A DNA stretch of 8,988 nt from Mailhella sp. Lineage in GTDB: Bacteria; Desulfobacterota; Desulfovibrionia; Desulfovibrionales; Desulfovibrionaceae. A program made the position numbers and the translations under genes. The notes below the pieces were generated by a model. That model searched no databases, was not told the origin of the DNA, and saw only the letters and a program-made list of their open reading frames with translations. Location of the stretch: NCBI GenBank assembly GCA_020024815.1, contig JAHHTE010000081.1, forward strand, positions 1-8,988. The letters are read 5' to 3'. Positions within the stretch are counted from its first letter, which is position 1. Each line of letters begins with the position of its first letter. Shown piece by piece: positions 1 through 7,900 of the stretch.

Positions 1-25
1 GGATTAAAAAGTTTTGAAGGAAGAG

Positions 26-63
26 TTTGAGAGGGGAACTTTTTCAAAAGTTCTCCTCTCAAA
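26..63. repeat. 18-bp near-perfect inverted repeat downstream of the operon terminator
   Basis: Positions 26-43 pair with 46-63 over 18 bp with one non-Watson-Crick position (G35/T54), leaving only a two-base apex. The core reads GAGAGGGGAAC, answered by GTTCTCCTCTC. In the plus direction the stem is followed by a run of A, and in the minus direction by a mixed sequence, so neither strand shows the usual T-tract right after it. It may be a backup or convergent-gene transcription stop, an mRNA-stabilising structure, or a copy of a dispersed intergenic hairpin. The sequence alone does not separate these. Confidence 0.6.
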
Positions 64-77
64 AAAAATTATTAAAT

Positions 78-122
78 AAAAAAATCTTCTTTAGTATGGT
101 AAAAAAACTAAAGAAGATTTTT
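78..122 (-). terminator. Intrinsic terminator of the coo operon
   Basis: Positions 80-95 and 107-122 form a perfect 16-bp stem with an 11-base loop. Read on the minus strand the stem begins 15 bases after the cooF stop codon, and its descending arm runs into seven T (84-78), with more T-rich sequence after that. This is the layout of a Rho-independent terminator. The plus direction also shows a five-T run at the stem end, so it could act in both directions on a convergent gene to the left. Confidence 0.88.
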
Positions 123-136
123 ATTGAGTAAGGAAA

Positions 137-718
137 TTAGTTTTGGTTATTGTTTTCTATTTTTTCGAGTGCAGTATGGGCAATAGGATTTTCACCATTC
201 ATTATAGCACGATATTCTTCTAAAGGAATCATGCGTAATGCCCCAAAAGCACAGGCTTCGATACAAGCACTTGCTTCTTTGCCTTCATCTTTACGCCATT
301 GTTCGCAAAGATCACAGCGAACAGCAATAAGACGAGGGTCTTTTCTTTCAAGACGGTGTTTTTCATCTTCTGTAATTTCTACAAAGGATTTACTAATAGC
401 ACCATAAGGACAAGCCATAACACAAAGCCCACATCCAGCACAAAACTCTGTACGCATAATAACTTTTCCGCCATCATTTTGTATTAAGGCATGTGTGGGG
501 CAAACTAAAGCACAAGGTGCTTCTTTGCATTGTCGGCATTGAACAGGCATTTTTAATGCATCGGTTTTAACAACGTGAACACGTGGTTCATGGGTTTTTC
601 TAAGTTTTGCTGCTTCTTTGATTGTTACATTATTATGTGAGGCAATACAGGCTAATTCACATTTTTTACAGCCACGACATTTATCAGAGTCAGCATAAAT
701 AATATATTGTTGGGACAT
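137..718 (-). CDS. cooF: CooF-like polyferredoxin, electron-transfer subunit (four [4Fe-4S] clusters)
   Basis: A 193-residue iron-sulfur protein of the CooF/HycB/HydN class, which shuttles low-potential electrons to the hydrogenase; in Rhodospirillum rubrum CooF links CO dehydrogenase to the Coo hydrogenase (family knowledge). Sixteen cysteines fall into four groups: C14/C17/C20/C24, C61/C64/C69/C73, C93/C96/C99/C103 and C135/C138/C152/C156, enough for four [4Fe-4S] clusters. CPTHAL and CPYGAI follow the usual ferredoxin pattern. No signal peptide or membrane helix is seen, so it should be cytoplasmic. The frame is open upstream to an ATG at 790, but that would overlap hypA by 61 bp. The ATG at 718, with AAGGA six bases upstream, places the first cluster motif close to the N terminus and leaves an 11-bp gap after hypA. 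It is the last gene of the operon. With no cooS nearby, the electron donor is unknown. Confidence 0.9.
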   Translation of the reverse strand: MSQQYIIYADSDKCRGCKKCELACIASHNNVTIKEAAKLRKTHEPRVHVVKTDALKMPVQCRQCKEAPCALVCPTHALIQNDGGKVIMRTEFCAGCGLCVMACPYGAISKSFVEITEDEKHRLERKDPRLIAVRCDLCEQWRKDEGKEASACIEACAFGALRMIPLEEYRAIMNGENPIAHTALEKIENNNQN

Positions 719-724
719 ATTTTT

Positions 725-729
725 TCCTT
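725..729 (-). promoter_or_regulatory. Ribosome binding site that fixes the cooF start
   Basis: AAGGA on the minus strand, six bases (AAAAAT) before the ATG at 718. It lies at the hypA stop, and it favours the 193-residue CooF over the 217-residue reading that starts inside hypA. Confidence 0.8.
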
Positions 730-1086
730 TTACTTGCTCTGTTCTTTTACTTTGATTGAAGTAATTTGCATTTCGTTTCCACCTTGCCATGAAACATCAG
801 AACTATGGCATTGGGGGCAAATAAATTTTCGTTTAGAAATTTCAATATGTTGTTGGCATTGATTACAAAAACCATGAAGAGGAAGGCGTTTAATAATCAT
901 TTTGGCATTTTTAGCTTTTGTGTCTTCTGCTAAAATTTCAAAACAGCCTTGAATTGTTTGAGGTTCAATGCAGTTGAGTAACCCGATTGTTAGATTAATT
1001 TCATCAACAAAAAGATTTTTATTATATTTATTTACTTCCTCAAGTACAATTTTAAGCAATGAGGAGGCAATAACAGTTTCATGCAT
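730..1086 (-). CDS. hypA: HypA, hydrogenase nickel-insertion accessory protein
   Basis: A 118-residue HypA/HybF family protein, a zinc-containing metallochaperone that cooperates with HypB to deliver nickel to the hydrogenase large subunit (family knowledge). It starts with Met-His-Glu, whose His2 is the nickel-binding residue of the family. A zinc-binding pair of CxxC motifs is present (C74/C77 and C90/C93). The end, around GGNEMQITSIKV, matches the family's final strand, and the length is normal. AAGGA lies six bases before the ATG. It sits between cooH and cooF, so it is probably dedicated to CooH. No hypB, hypC, hypD, hypE or hypF lies in the window; these would have to be elsewhere. It is separated from cooH by 138 bp containing a hairpin, so its level may be set apart from that of the structural genes. 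Confidence 0.95.
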   Translation of the reverse strand: MHETVIASSLLKIVLEEVNKYNKNLFVDEINLTIGLLNCIEPQTIQGCFEILAEDTKAKNAKMIIKRLPLHGFCNQCQQHIEISKRKFICPQCHSSDVSWQGGNEMQITSIKVKEQSK

Positions 1087-1147
1087 TTGTTTTCCTTGTT
1101 TATATAAGAAAAAACAGTGTGTTATTGTTTTATAATTTACAAAAATT

Positions 1148-1176
1148 TTAATATATTATTTGCCACGTTAAGGCAA
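1148..1176 (-). promoter_or_regulatory. Possible internal sigma-70 promoter for hypA-cooF
   Basis: On the minus strand TTGCCT (1176-1171) and TATTAA (1153-1148) are separated by 17 bases. Each matches four of six consensus positions, about 60 bases before the hypA start. A short dyad, TTGCC-N7-GGCAA (1160-1176), overlaps the -35 element. The surrounding DNA is so A+T-rich that a chance match is quite possible. Confidence 0.25.
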
Positions 1177-1187
1177 TTTTTATGAAT

Positions 1188-1225
1188 ATATTATATAGGG
1201 GAAGTTATTTTCCCCTATATAATAT
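1188..1225 (-). promoter_or_regulatory. 16-bp hairpin at the cooH stop, between cooH and hypA
   Basis: Positions 1188-1203 and 1210-1225 are perfect complements (16 bp) around a six-base loop. The stem has a GGGGAA/TTCCCC core and an A+T-rich base. On the minus strand it starts at the last base of the cooH stop codon. No T-tract follows (the next bases are ATTCATAAAAATTGCC), so it does not look like a full intrinsic terminator. A partial terminator, or a hairpin protecting the 3' end of a processed cooM-cooH transcript, fits better. The structure is directly visible; its role is inferred. Confidence 0.65.
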
Positions 1226-2328
1226 TATCTTTCTGTGCAAGAAACACAAGGGTCAATACTATTAACAATCAAAGATACGTCAGCAACAGCACAATTTTTC
1301 ATCATAACTTCTAAAGCGTCCCAGTTCATATAAGAAGGAACACGCCATTTTAATCGAAGTGGCATATCTGTTCCATCTGTACGCACATAGTAAAAAAGTT
1401 CACCACGTGGAGCTTCAGAGCGAGCCATAGCTTCACCTGCTGGGATATGTGGAAGTGTTGTGGAAAGTTCACCTTCTTCTGGAAGATTTTTAATGATTTG
1501 TCTAATAAGTTTAATAGATTCCATAACTTCACGAAGACGTACCATAGCTCTTGAATGAACATCTCCACCTTGTTCGGTGATAATATCAAAATCTAGTTTA
1601 TCATAAATAAGATAAGGAGCATCTTTTCTTGTATCTGTTTCAACTCCACTACCACGAGCAACAGGACCAACTAATCCATATTTTTTTACATCATCAGCAC
1701 TAATAACTCCAACATTTTGTGTACGTGTTAAAATCATTTTATCAGAACGATAAATTTTGATAATTTCGTCAACATGTTTTTCTAATCTATTAATGCTATG
1801 GTCTATAAAATCAATAAGTTCAAGGTTTACAGAATATTTTACACCACCAATACAGTTTGCAGCAAGATCCATACGGTTACCATAAATGGTTTCTTTTACA
1901 TCTTGCATAATTTCTCTTACTTCCATAACGTGCATAAAAAGGGATTTATAGCCAATAATATGTGCCATAATTGCAACGTTAAAAAGGTGTGATGCTGTAC
2001 GTTTTATTTCTTCTGCTAATACACGTAAATATTGAGCTCTTAAAGAAACTTTAATTCCTGCTAAATTTTCTAAAGCAAGACAATAGGTTAAAGGGTGGCT
2101 ATTAGAGCAAAGAGAACATACACGTTCTGTAAGTACAACATTTTGAAAAAAATTTCTTTTTGTTGCTAAAAGTTCCATGCCTCTATGCACATGGCCTGAG
2201 GTAATATCAACATGTTTTACTCTTTCACCTTCAAGTTCAAGTTTGAAATACATAGGTTCTTCAAGGGCAACGTGAATAGGACCTAAAGGCAAAGAAAAGC
2301 TTTTTGTATTTTCTTGTAATGTTTCCAT
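1225..2328 (-). CDS. cooH: CooH, energy-converting [NiFe] hydrogenase large (catalytic) subunit
   Basis: The 367-residue catalytic subunit, homologous to NuoD and to HycE/EchE, carrying the Ni-Fe centre where protons are reduced or H2 is oxidised. Both nickel-ligand motifs are present: RVCSLCSNSH near the N terminus (C71, C74, with R69 and H78) and DPCVSC at the C terminus (C361, C364). The protein ends three residues after the last cysteine, at an arginine. That is where the maturation peptidase cuts other large subunits, so it has no C-terminal extension to remove. As I recall this is also reported for R. rubrum CooH. The SPLGPIHVALEEP-like N terminus and the HVHRGME segment are typical of group 4 enzymes. 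It is cytoplasmic and bound to CooL. The start follows cooU by two bases, with AAAGGA overlapping the cooU stop region. Maturation depends on HypA downstream. Confidence 0.96.
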   Translation of the reverse strand: METLQENTKSFSLPLGPIHVALEEPMYFKLELEGERVKHVDITSGHVHRGMELLATKRNFFQNVVLTERVCSLCSNSHPLTYCLALENLAGIKVSLRAQYLRVLAEEIKRTASHLFNVAIMAHIIGYKSLFMHVMEVREIMQDVKETIYGNRMDLAANCIGGVKYSVNLELIDFIDHSINRLEKHVDEIIKIYRSDKMILTRTQNVGVISADDVKKYGLVGPVARGSGVETDTRKDAPYLIYDKLDFDIITEQGGDVHSRAMVRLREVMESIKLIRQIIKNLPEEGELSTTLPHIPAGEAMARSEAPRGELFYYVRTDGTDMPLRLKWRVPSYMNWDALEVMMKNCAVADVSLIVNSIDPCVSCTER

Positions 2329-2330
2329 AA

Positions 2331-2963
2331 TTATTCCTTTGCTTGACTTTTGGGTTGAGCTGCTGTTTCTTCAACTTTTGTAAATTTTGGTTCTTCTATT
2401 TGTTTATAACGTTCTGGAACATATCCCATTTTTTCAAGCATAACTTGTTCCCATAAATTAGTACTTCCTGTACCATGTACCATAGAAGAAAATGGGATAA
2501 GTTTTGTCATAATACCTGCATCAATAGATTCATCTAAAAAGAGACGTTTAGGATTTGGATGATCTTTGATTTTAATATTATACATTTCCATAAATTCTCT
2601 TTCGTTCCAATCTGCATTTCTAAAATAACTTGTAATAGATGGAATTTCAAGAGGTTCTAATGTTTCAGCATCATAAATTGGAGTTGTAACAGTTAATAAA
2701 ATACTATCAATGGAAAAATGATATGCAATAGATTGACGTTTTGCTTCTAAAGAACGATCTTCAGTATAAGCAGTAATAGTACAGAGTCTAGCATCAAGAT
2801 CTTTTAAAAGTTTTGCAACTTCATGGAGATCACTAGGTTTTTCTAATTGTTGCCAAGCATAATGATTATCATAATCATTAGTTGTCCATGTTAGAGTAGG
2901 TAAAGTAGTTTTTTCAAATGCTGTATTTATACGATTTATTGTATCATTCTGTGATTGCTTCAT
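2331..2963 (-). CDS. cooU: CooU, NuoC-like (30-kDa) hydrogenase subunit
   Basis: A 210-residue homologue of the complex I 30-kDa subunit (NuoC) and of the N-terminal part of HycE. The diagnostic stretch is at residues 119-145, with the WNERE core followed by MYNIKIKDHPNPKRLFLDE, close to the NuoC signature of ERE, a short spacer, HP, then RLFL. No metal-binding motif is seen; the role is structural, docking with the large subunit. The last ~20 residues are a charged Lys/Glu/Ala/Pro tail, probably disordered. The start lies inside the 3' end of cooX (20-bp overlap) with AAGGAG six bases upstream, so translation is probably coupled. The assignment to CooU rather than generic NuoC rests mostly on its position between cooX and cooH. 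Confidence 0.9.
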   Translation of the reverse strand: MKQSQNDTINRINTAFEKTTLPTLTWTTNDYDNHYAWQQLEKPSDLHEVAKLLKDLDARLCTITAYTEDRSLEAKRQSIAYHFSIDSILLTVTTPIYDAETLEPLEIPSITSYFRNADWNEREFMEMYNIKIKDHPNPKRLFLDESIDAGIMTKLIPFSSMVHGTGSTNLWEQVMLEKMGYVPERYKQIEEPKFTKVEETAAQPKSQAKE

Positions 2964-3498
2964 TTGTTTCTCCTTTTAGCTCATGTTCTCTTTCTTGTTC
3001 GCGTTCTGCTGTTGCAATTTGACGACAATTTGGGCAAAGGTGAATAATAGTGCTTACATCAAAAGGTGTATTAGCATAAATTCTTGCAGAAATTTCAGGT
3101 GGAAGTATACGGATTGGAGCACCACAACCTTCACATTTTGCATAAGGAACAAAATGATATTCTGCTAATTGAAATTTTTCTTTTTCAGTATGGGCATTAT
3201 GCCAATTTGTAGTAAGTGAAATAGCTTGAGTAGGGCAGTAATAACGGCAAGATCCACATAAACAGCATGTATTGTGCCATACTGTAAAGTGGTATCCTGA
3301 TTTTTCTTGATCTTGTTCGATACGAATAGCATCACCACTACAAACGTGTTTACAAATACCACAGCCAACACAAAGTTCTGGATTTAATTGCACACGACCA
3401 CGAAAACGGTCAGGAGTTGGAGCTGGTTGTAATGGAAAAGCTTCAGTTGCTGGACCTTGAAAAATATTACGTACAAGTACCTTAAGAAATTTGAACAT
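2944..3498 (-). CDS. cooX: CooX, 2[4Fe-4S] ferredoxin-type hydrogenase subunit with CxxC pairs at the C terminus
   Basis: A 184-residue NuoI/HycF-like subunit that carries electrons between the soluble donor and CooL. Two classic cluster motifs are seen: C43/C46/C49/C53 and C78/C81/C84/C88, the latter followed by PTQAI. Two further CxxC pairs (C122/C125 and C155/C158) form a probable zinc-ribbon-like knuckle, a layout I recall from HycF/HyfH-type subunits. The tail from about 163 is very rich in Glu and Arg. The frame is open to an ATG at 3528, but the start at 3498 is preferred: AAGGAG lies six bases before it and the resulting N terminus, MFKFLKVLVRN, is an amphipathic segment like those of related subunits. 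It overlaps the end of cooL by 17 bp and the start of cooU by 20 bp. Confidence 0.92.
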   Translation of the reverse strand: MFKFLKVLVRNIFQGPATEAFPLQPAPTPDRFRGRVQLNPELCVGCGICKHVCSGDAIRIEQDQEKSGYHFTVWHNTCCLCGSCRYYCPTQAISLTTNWHNAHTEKEKFQLAEYHFVPYAKCEGCGAPIRILPPEISARIYANTPFDVSTIIHLCPNCRQIATAEREQEREHELKGETNEAITE

Positions 3499-3952
3499 GA
3501 CGAACTCCTTTATGTTCAGCTTCTTCAATTCGTTTTAACCAAATTTCTTTTGCAAGTAAGATTGCTTCCATAATAGCTTGTGGCCTTGGAGGGCAACCAG
3601 GTACATTCACATCAATAGGTAAATATTTATCAAGAGGACCTTCAATAGAGTGTCCACCACGAAAAACACCACCAGATATTGGACAAATACCAACAGCAAC
3701 AGTTACTTTTGGTTCAGGAATTTCTTCCCATACTTTTAGAACTTTGTCTTTTACCCTAGCTGTAAGTGGACCAGTGATAAGAATAATATCAGCATGTCTT
3801 GGGCTTCCACAGTATTTACAGCCAAGTCTTTCAACATCAAAGCGAGGAATAAAGGCTGTTGTTGCTAATTCAACATCACAACCATTACAAGATCCAGCAT
3901 TGATTCTAAAAAGCCAAGGGGATTTTGTTGCTATATTATTAAGAAAATTCAT
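3482..3952 (-). CDS. cooL: CooL, energy-converting hydrogenase small subunit (NuoB-like)
   Basis: The 156-residue small subunit, homologous to NuoB and HycG/EchC, holding the [4Fe-4S] cluster nearest the Ni-Fe site. Its four expected ligands are C22 and C25 (in GSCNGCDVE), C90 (in VGICPISGG) and C120 (in PGCPPRP). Unlike periplasmic hydrogenase small subunits it has no Tat signal peptide and no medial or distal cluster domain, as is normal for group 4 enzymes. Two additional cysteines, C45 and C48 (GCKYCG), are not canonical ligands. A GTG at 3958 could extend it by two residues, but that codon overlaps the ribosome binding site; ATG at 3952 with AGGAG five bases upstream is preferred. It starts eight bases after cooK and overlaps cooX. 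Confidence 0.95.
   Translation of the reverse strand: MNFLNNIATKSPWLFRINAGSCNGCDVELATTAFIPRFDVERLGCKYCGSPRHADIILITGPLTARVKDKVLKVWEEIPEPKVTVAVGICPISGGVFRGGHSIEGPLDKYLPIDVNVPGCPPRPQAIMEAILLAKEIWLKRIEEAEHKGVRHVQIS
3505..3510 (-). promoter_or_regulatory. Ribosome binding site that fixes the cooX start
   Basis: AAGGAG on the minus strand, six bases before the ATG at 3498 and located inside the 3' end of cooL's neighbourhood. It supports the 184-residue form of CooX over the longer one starting at 3528. Confidence 0.85.
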
Positions 3953-3957
3953 AATCA

Positions 3958-3962
3958 CTCCT
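3958..3962 (-). promoter_or_regulatory. Ribosome binding site that fixes the cooL start
   Basis: AGGAG on the minus strand, five bases (TGATT) before the ATG at 3952. It shares bases with the cooK stop codon (TAG, 3961-3963), which suggests translational coupling. It argues against the GTG at 3958, whose first base is the last base of this site. Confidence 0.8.
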
Positions 3963-4941
3963 AGTAATTAAGCCAAACTAAAATAAGGCTAATGGCAGCA
4001 AGCAATGCTGGAATTTTGAGATAAAAACTAAATGCTTGTTCAATTCTAAATCTACCAGTAGCAGATTTTACAAATGTTGTTGAAATAAGCATAAGGATAA
4101 AGCATTTTATTGCAAACCACAATATATTAATAATGATATTATCACCTAATGTCATAGGGAAAAAAATTACAACACCAAAACCAAGAACAACAATATTTTT
4201 TAATGCTCCTGTTAATTGGAAAAATGCAAGGGCAGCACCTGAATATTCAAGAAGTGGACCTTCAATAATTTCTGTTTCTGCTTCTGGAATATCAAAAGGA
4301 GGTACTCCCATTGTTCCGGGAAGAAAGAAAAGATATGCTAAAAATGCAGGAATCATAACCCAATTTGCAATAAATTGACCATGTTGTGCTTGATATTCAA
4401 TAATATTAATTAAGGAAAATTCTGCAAAATTTTCTCCACCTACTTTCATTGCCACAGCTAAAATAATCATAAGTAAAGGTATTTCATAGGCAAACATAAG
4501 TGTCATTTCACGAGAAAAACCTAAAGCACCATAAGGAGAGCTAGAAGAAGAACCAGCAATCATAAGTGCAACAGCAGGTAATTGTAAAAGATAAAAATAA
4601 ACAAGCATATCACCCATAGCAGGTAAGCCCTTAGAAACGCCCGGAATAGGGAGAAGGGCAGCACAAATTGCCATTCCTACAAAACCAAGTAAAGGTGCTG
4701 ATTGGAAAAGAGGACGTTGTGCTGTTTCTGGTAACATGGCTTCTTTACCTGATAATTTTACAATATCAATAAGAGGTTGGATTATAGGAGGTCCAACACG
4801 ACGTTGTAAGCGTGCTTCAATTTTTCTATCTAAGCCTTTGAATAAAATACCAAGACTAAGAGCAAATAAACCACCAGGAAAAATAAGGAGGTTAAATAAA
4901 GCAATTCCAAGAAATACGAGATAAGAATAAGTATCTTGCAT
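3961..4941 (-). CDS. cooK: CooK, NuoH-like membrane anchor subunit
   Basis: A 326-residue integral membrane protein of the NuoH/HycD/EchB family, with about eight hydrophobic segments. It anchors the hydrophilic arm and links redox chemistry to the ion-translocating subunits. Family landmarks are the cytoplasmic loop with RKIEARLQRRVGPP (residues 39-52), REMTLMFAYEIPLL (144-157) and the acidic loop PFDIPEAETEIIEGPLLEYSG (215-235), rich in the Glu residues thought to take part in proton coupling. Length is normal. The ATG follows the cooM stop by two bases; its GGGAG ribosome binding site lies within the last cooM codons. Distinguishing CooK from HycD or EchB rests on neighbouring genes. Confidence 0.94.
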   Translation of the reverse strand: MQDTYSYLVFLGIALFNLLIFPGGLFALSLGILFKGLDRKIEARLQRRVGPPIIQPLIDIVKLSGKEAMLPETAQRPLFQSAPLLGFVGMAICAALLPIPGVSKGLPAMGDMLVYFYLLQLPAVALMIAGSSSSSPYGALGFSREMTLMFAYEIPLLMIILAVAMKVGGENFAEFSLINIIEYQAQHGQFIANWVMIPAFLAYLFFLPGTMGVPPFDIPEAETEIIEGPLLEYSGAALAFFQLTGALKNIVVLGFGVVIFFPMTLGDNIIINILWFAIKCFILMLISTTFVKSATGRFRIEQAFSFYLKIPALLAAISLILVWLNY

Positions 4942-4943
4942 GG

Positions 4944-7900
4944 TTATGCTCCCTTATTATTTTCACGCCAAGTACCAAATAATGTACCTGTGCTATAAAT
5001 ATCATTTGCATTGGTTGTTGGGTTAATATCTTGAGCTGAAATACCACAAGTATGAATAGTTGTAATACGTTGTGTTTTTGTTGCTTTTTTAAGAATTTTT
5101 TGTGCAACAAACCAAATAACAACAAGAAGTACACCAGTAAGTGTTGCGTTCCAAGCACCTTTTCCAGAGTTAATACCCCATGGTGCGACATCAAGAGTTT
5201 GTAAACCAACAGATTGTAAAATATTGTTAATAACCATAAGGATAAGTCCAGGGAAGAAACTTGCTATAATACAACCAATAGCAAGAATCATCATAGGAAT
5301 AAGCATGGTTTTTGGTGCTTCTGTTACTTTTTCCATGCTTGGTTTTACTTGTCCTAAAAATACACTGTGGAGGAATTTTACCATATAGGCAAGAGTAAGC
5401 ACACTACCTACAAGGGATAAAATAGCGGGTAATACATGGCCTTGTTCCATAAGTGCATGATAAATTATCCATTTTGAGGTAAAACCACTACTTGGAGGTA
5501 AACCAATTAAACATACTGCTGCAATAGCAAATACAGCAAGTGTTTTAGGCATTTTTAATCCAAGTCCACCCATTTGGTTCATGCTATAAATATGTGTTTG
5601 GGCAATAATTACACCAGCAACTAAAAAGAGTAAGTCCTTGAAAAGCATATGATTTACTAAGTGGAGTAAGCCACCAGCTACACCCAATGACGTTCCAAGA
5701 CTAATACCTACTACCATATAACCTAATTGGCTTACAGTGGAGTAAATAAGCACAAGTTTTATATCATTTTGGAAAACAGCAAAAGCTGCTGCCATTACAA
5801 TAGTAATGGCCCCAATGTAAAGACTAATTTCCATGATTTGTGGGAGGTATGTTGCAAAAAGCATACTTGCACCACCAATAGCAATGAAAATTTTGAAAAG
5901 TCCAAATAAAGCACTTTTAAGAAGAACTGATGAGATATAACCAGAAACAGGGGTAGGAGCTGTTCTTGGGTGCATTTGAATATCAATTCTAAAAGGTAAT
6001 TGTGCTGCTTTCATAATAAAGCCAGCAGCAAGTAAAGCTAAAATAATGGTTGCTTTTGGAGCATTAAGTTTCATAAATGCTTCGTCAAGTTCTGCAAGAT
6101 TATTTGTTCCTAACCAGTAAATAGTAAGGGCAACACCAAGGAAAAGTACACTTGCACCAACCATATTAAAGAAGAAGTACTTAAAACCTTCACGTAAAGA
6201 TTCTTGTGTTTCTTCATGGATAATTACAAAATATAAAGTCCAAGAACTCATAATTTCCCAATAGAAGAAGAAACCAAAAATGGTATTTGCTGTTGCAATG
6301 CCTGTAAGACCTGCACACATACAAAGGAATGAAGCATAATAACGCCATTGAGCATGGCCATGTTCCATATAACCAATGGAATAAAGAGCTGATAAAGAGC
6401 CAATAACAGTAATTGCAAGTGCAAATAAGAAAGAAAGTGTATCGTAATTATTTGCATTAATAATAATTAATAAACTTGCAAAACCTAAAACAAATACACT
6501 AGCAATACCACATTGAAGTGGATTTTTTCGTAAAATACAAGGTAAAAGCGAACCTAGTAAAAGTACAATGGTATGAGCTTGCCAATTTATTGTTAATATA
6601 GAGAAAAGAGTTGTTACTTCATCTGTGTAATCACGCAATCCATTGAGTTGTGCAAGAAAAGTAGTTGCAGGATAAACAAAAATATTAAGAATAAATTGAG
6701 GATAAAGACCAAGTATAATACAAAGTCCAGCTAAAATACCCATAGCTATTTTCATACTTGGACTTGCATCATGAATTTCAGGTCCTTCATATTTTTCAAA
6801 AATAAGAATACGAATAATACGTGCATAATATACGCAACCAATAAGACCTGCTATAAGCATTAAAATTGGTAAATATGGATTATAATCAGCAAGAGCATAA
6901 ACCATAGCAAATTTACTATTAAAGCCTGTAAATGGTGGAACACCCATAATTGAGAGAAGTCCAATAACAATGCAAGTAGCAGTAAAAGGCATTGCTTTGC
7001 CAAGTCCTTTTAAATCTTCAATTTTAGATAAACCAGAACGAAGTAAGAAAACACCAGTAGCAAGGAAGATAAGATCTTTCATTATAGCATGGTTAATAAC
7101 ATGGAATAATGCACCACTAGCAGAAAGATAGGTAAATAATGCAATAGTCATGCATATTTCACCAATTTGACCAATGGTAGAATATGCAAAGAGGCGTTTT
7201 ATTTCTTTTTCTTGGTATGCTTTAATTTCTCCATAAAACATAGTGATAATGCCTAAAATAAGCATTAAAACCCCAATAGAAGGAAGTTTGAAAAATGGAC
7301 AAACAAAGGAATTAGCTAAAAGGTTATAGCCTACAATTACAAAATAAAAGGTAAAAATACCATAAATTCCTGCTTTTGTAAGAATACCAGAAAGAGGAGC
7401 TGAAATAGAAGCAGGAGCAGCAGGGTGAGCATCAGGTAACCAACTATGGCCTGGAACAATACCTGCTTTAACTCCAACACCAACTAAAATAGCAACAATA
7501 GCAATATATAATGTAATATTAACAGCAGAACTATGATTTTCTTTTATTACAGTAAGTAATTGTGCATCATTAGCACAAATTACTAAAAGAGCAGGGAGCA
7601 TAGTTAAAGCAGCAATACCAGACATAAGTAAATATTTTTTAGCTGCATAGTGTGCTTTTGGTGTATCTTCAAAAGCAATGAGAGCATAGCTTGTAATAGT
7701 CATAAGCTCCCAAAAAACAAAGATAGAACCATAATCAGAATGTGAAAGTAAACCTATTACACTTCCAAACATAAGAAGAAGTAAACTATAATAGGTTGTT
7801 TCAATTTTTTTGATATAACTAAAGGAATAAAGAGAAACAATAATAGCCATAAAAGCTGTTAATGTTGTGAATAAATAGGAAAGAGCTGATGTTTCTTTAT

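Noticed and set aside
150..487. Plus-strand open frames opposite cooF
   Set aside because: They lie fully antisense to a gene with sixteen conserved cluster cysteines, have no ribosome binding site and no recognisable motif.
1160..1181. TTGCC-N7-GGCAA followed by five T on the plus strand, looking like a plus-strand terminator
   Set aside because: The stem is only 5 bp and no plus-strand gene precedes it.
1350..1589. Minus-strand 79-residue frame inside cooH
   Set aside because: Alternative frame of a clearly conserved large-subunit gene, with no start signal.
4892..5209. Minus-strand 105-residue frame within the cooM 3' end and reaching cooK
   Set aside because: Out-of-frame reading of cooM; its Leu/Phe-rich composition is what a frame-shifted hydrophobic gene gives.
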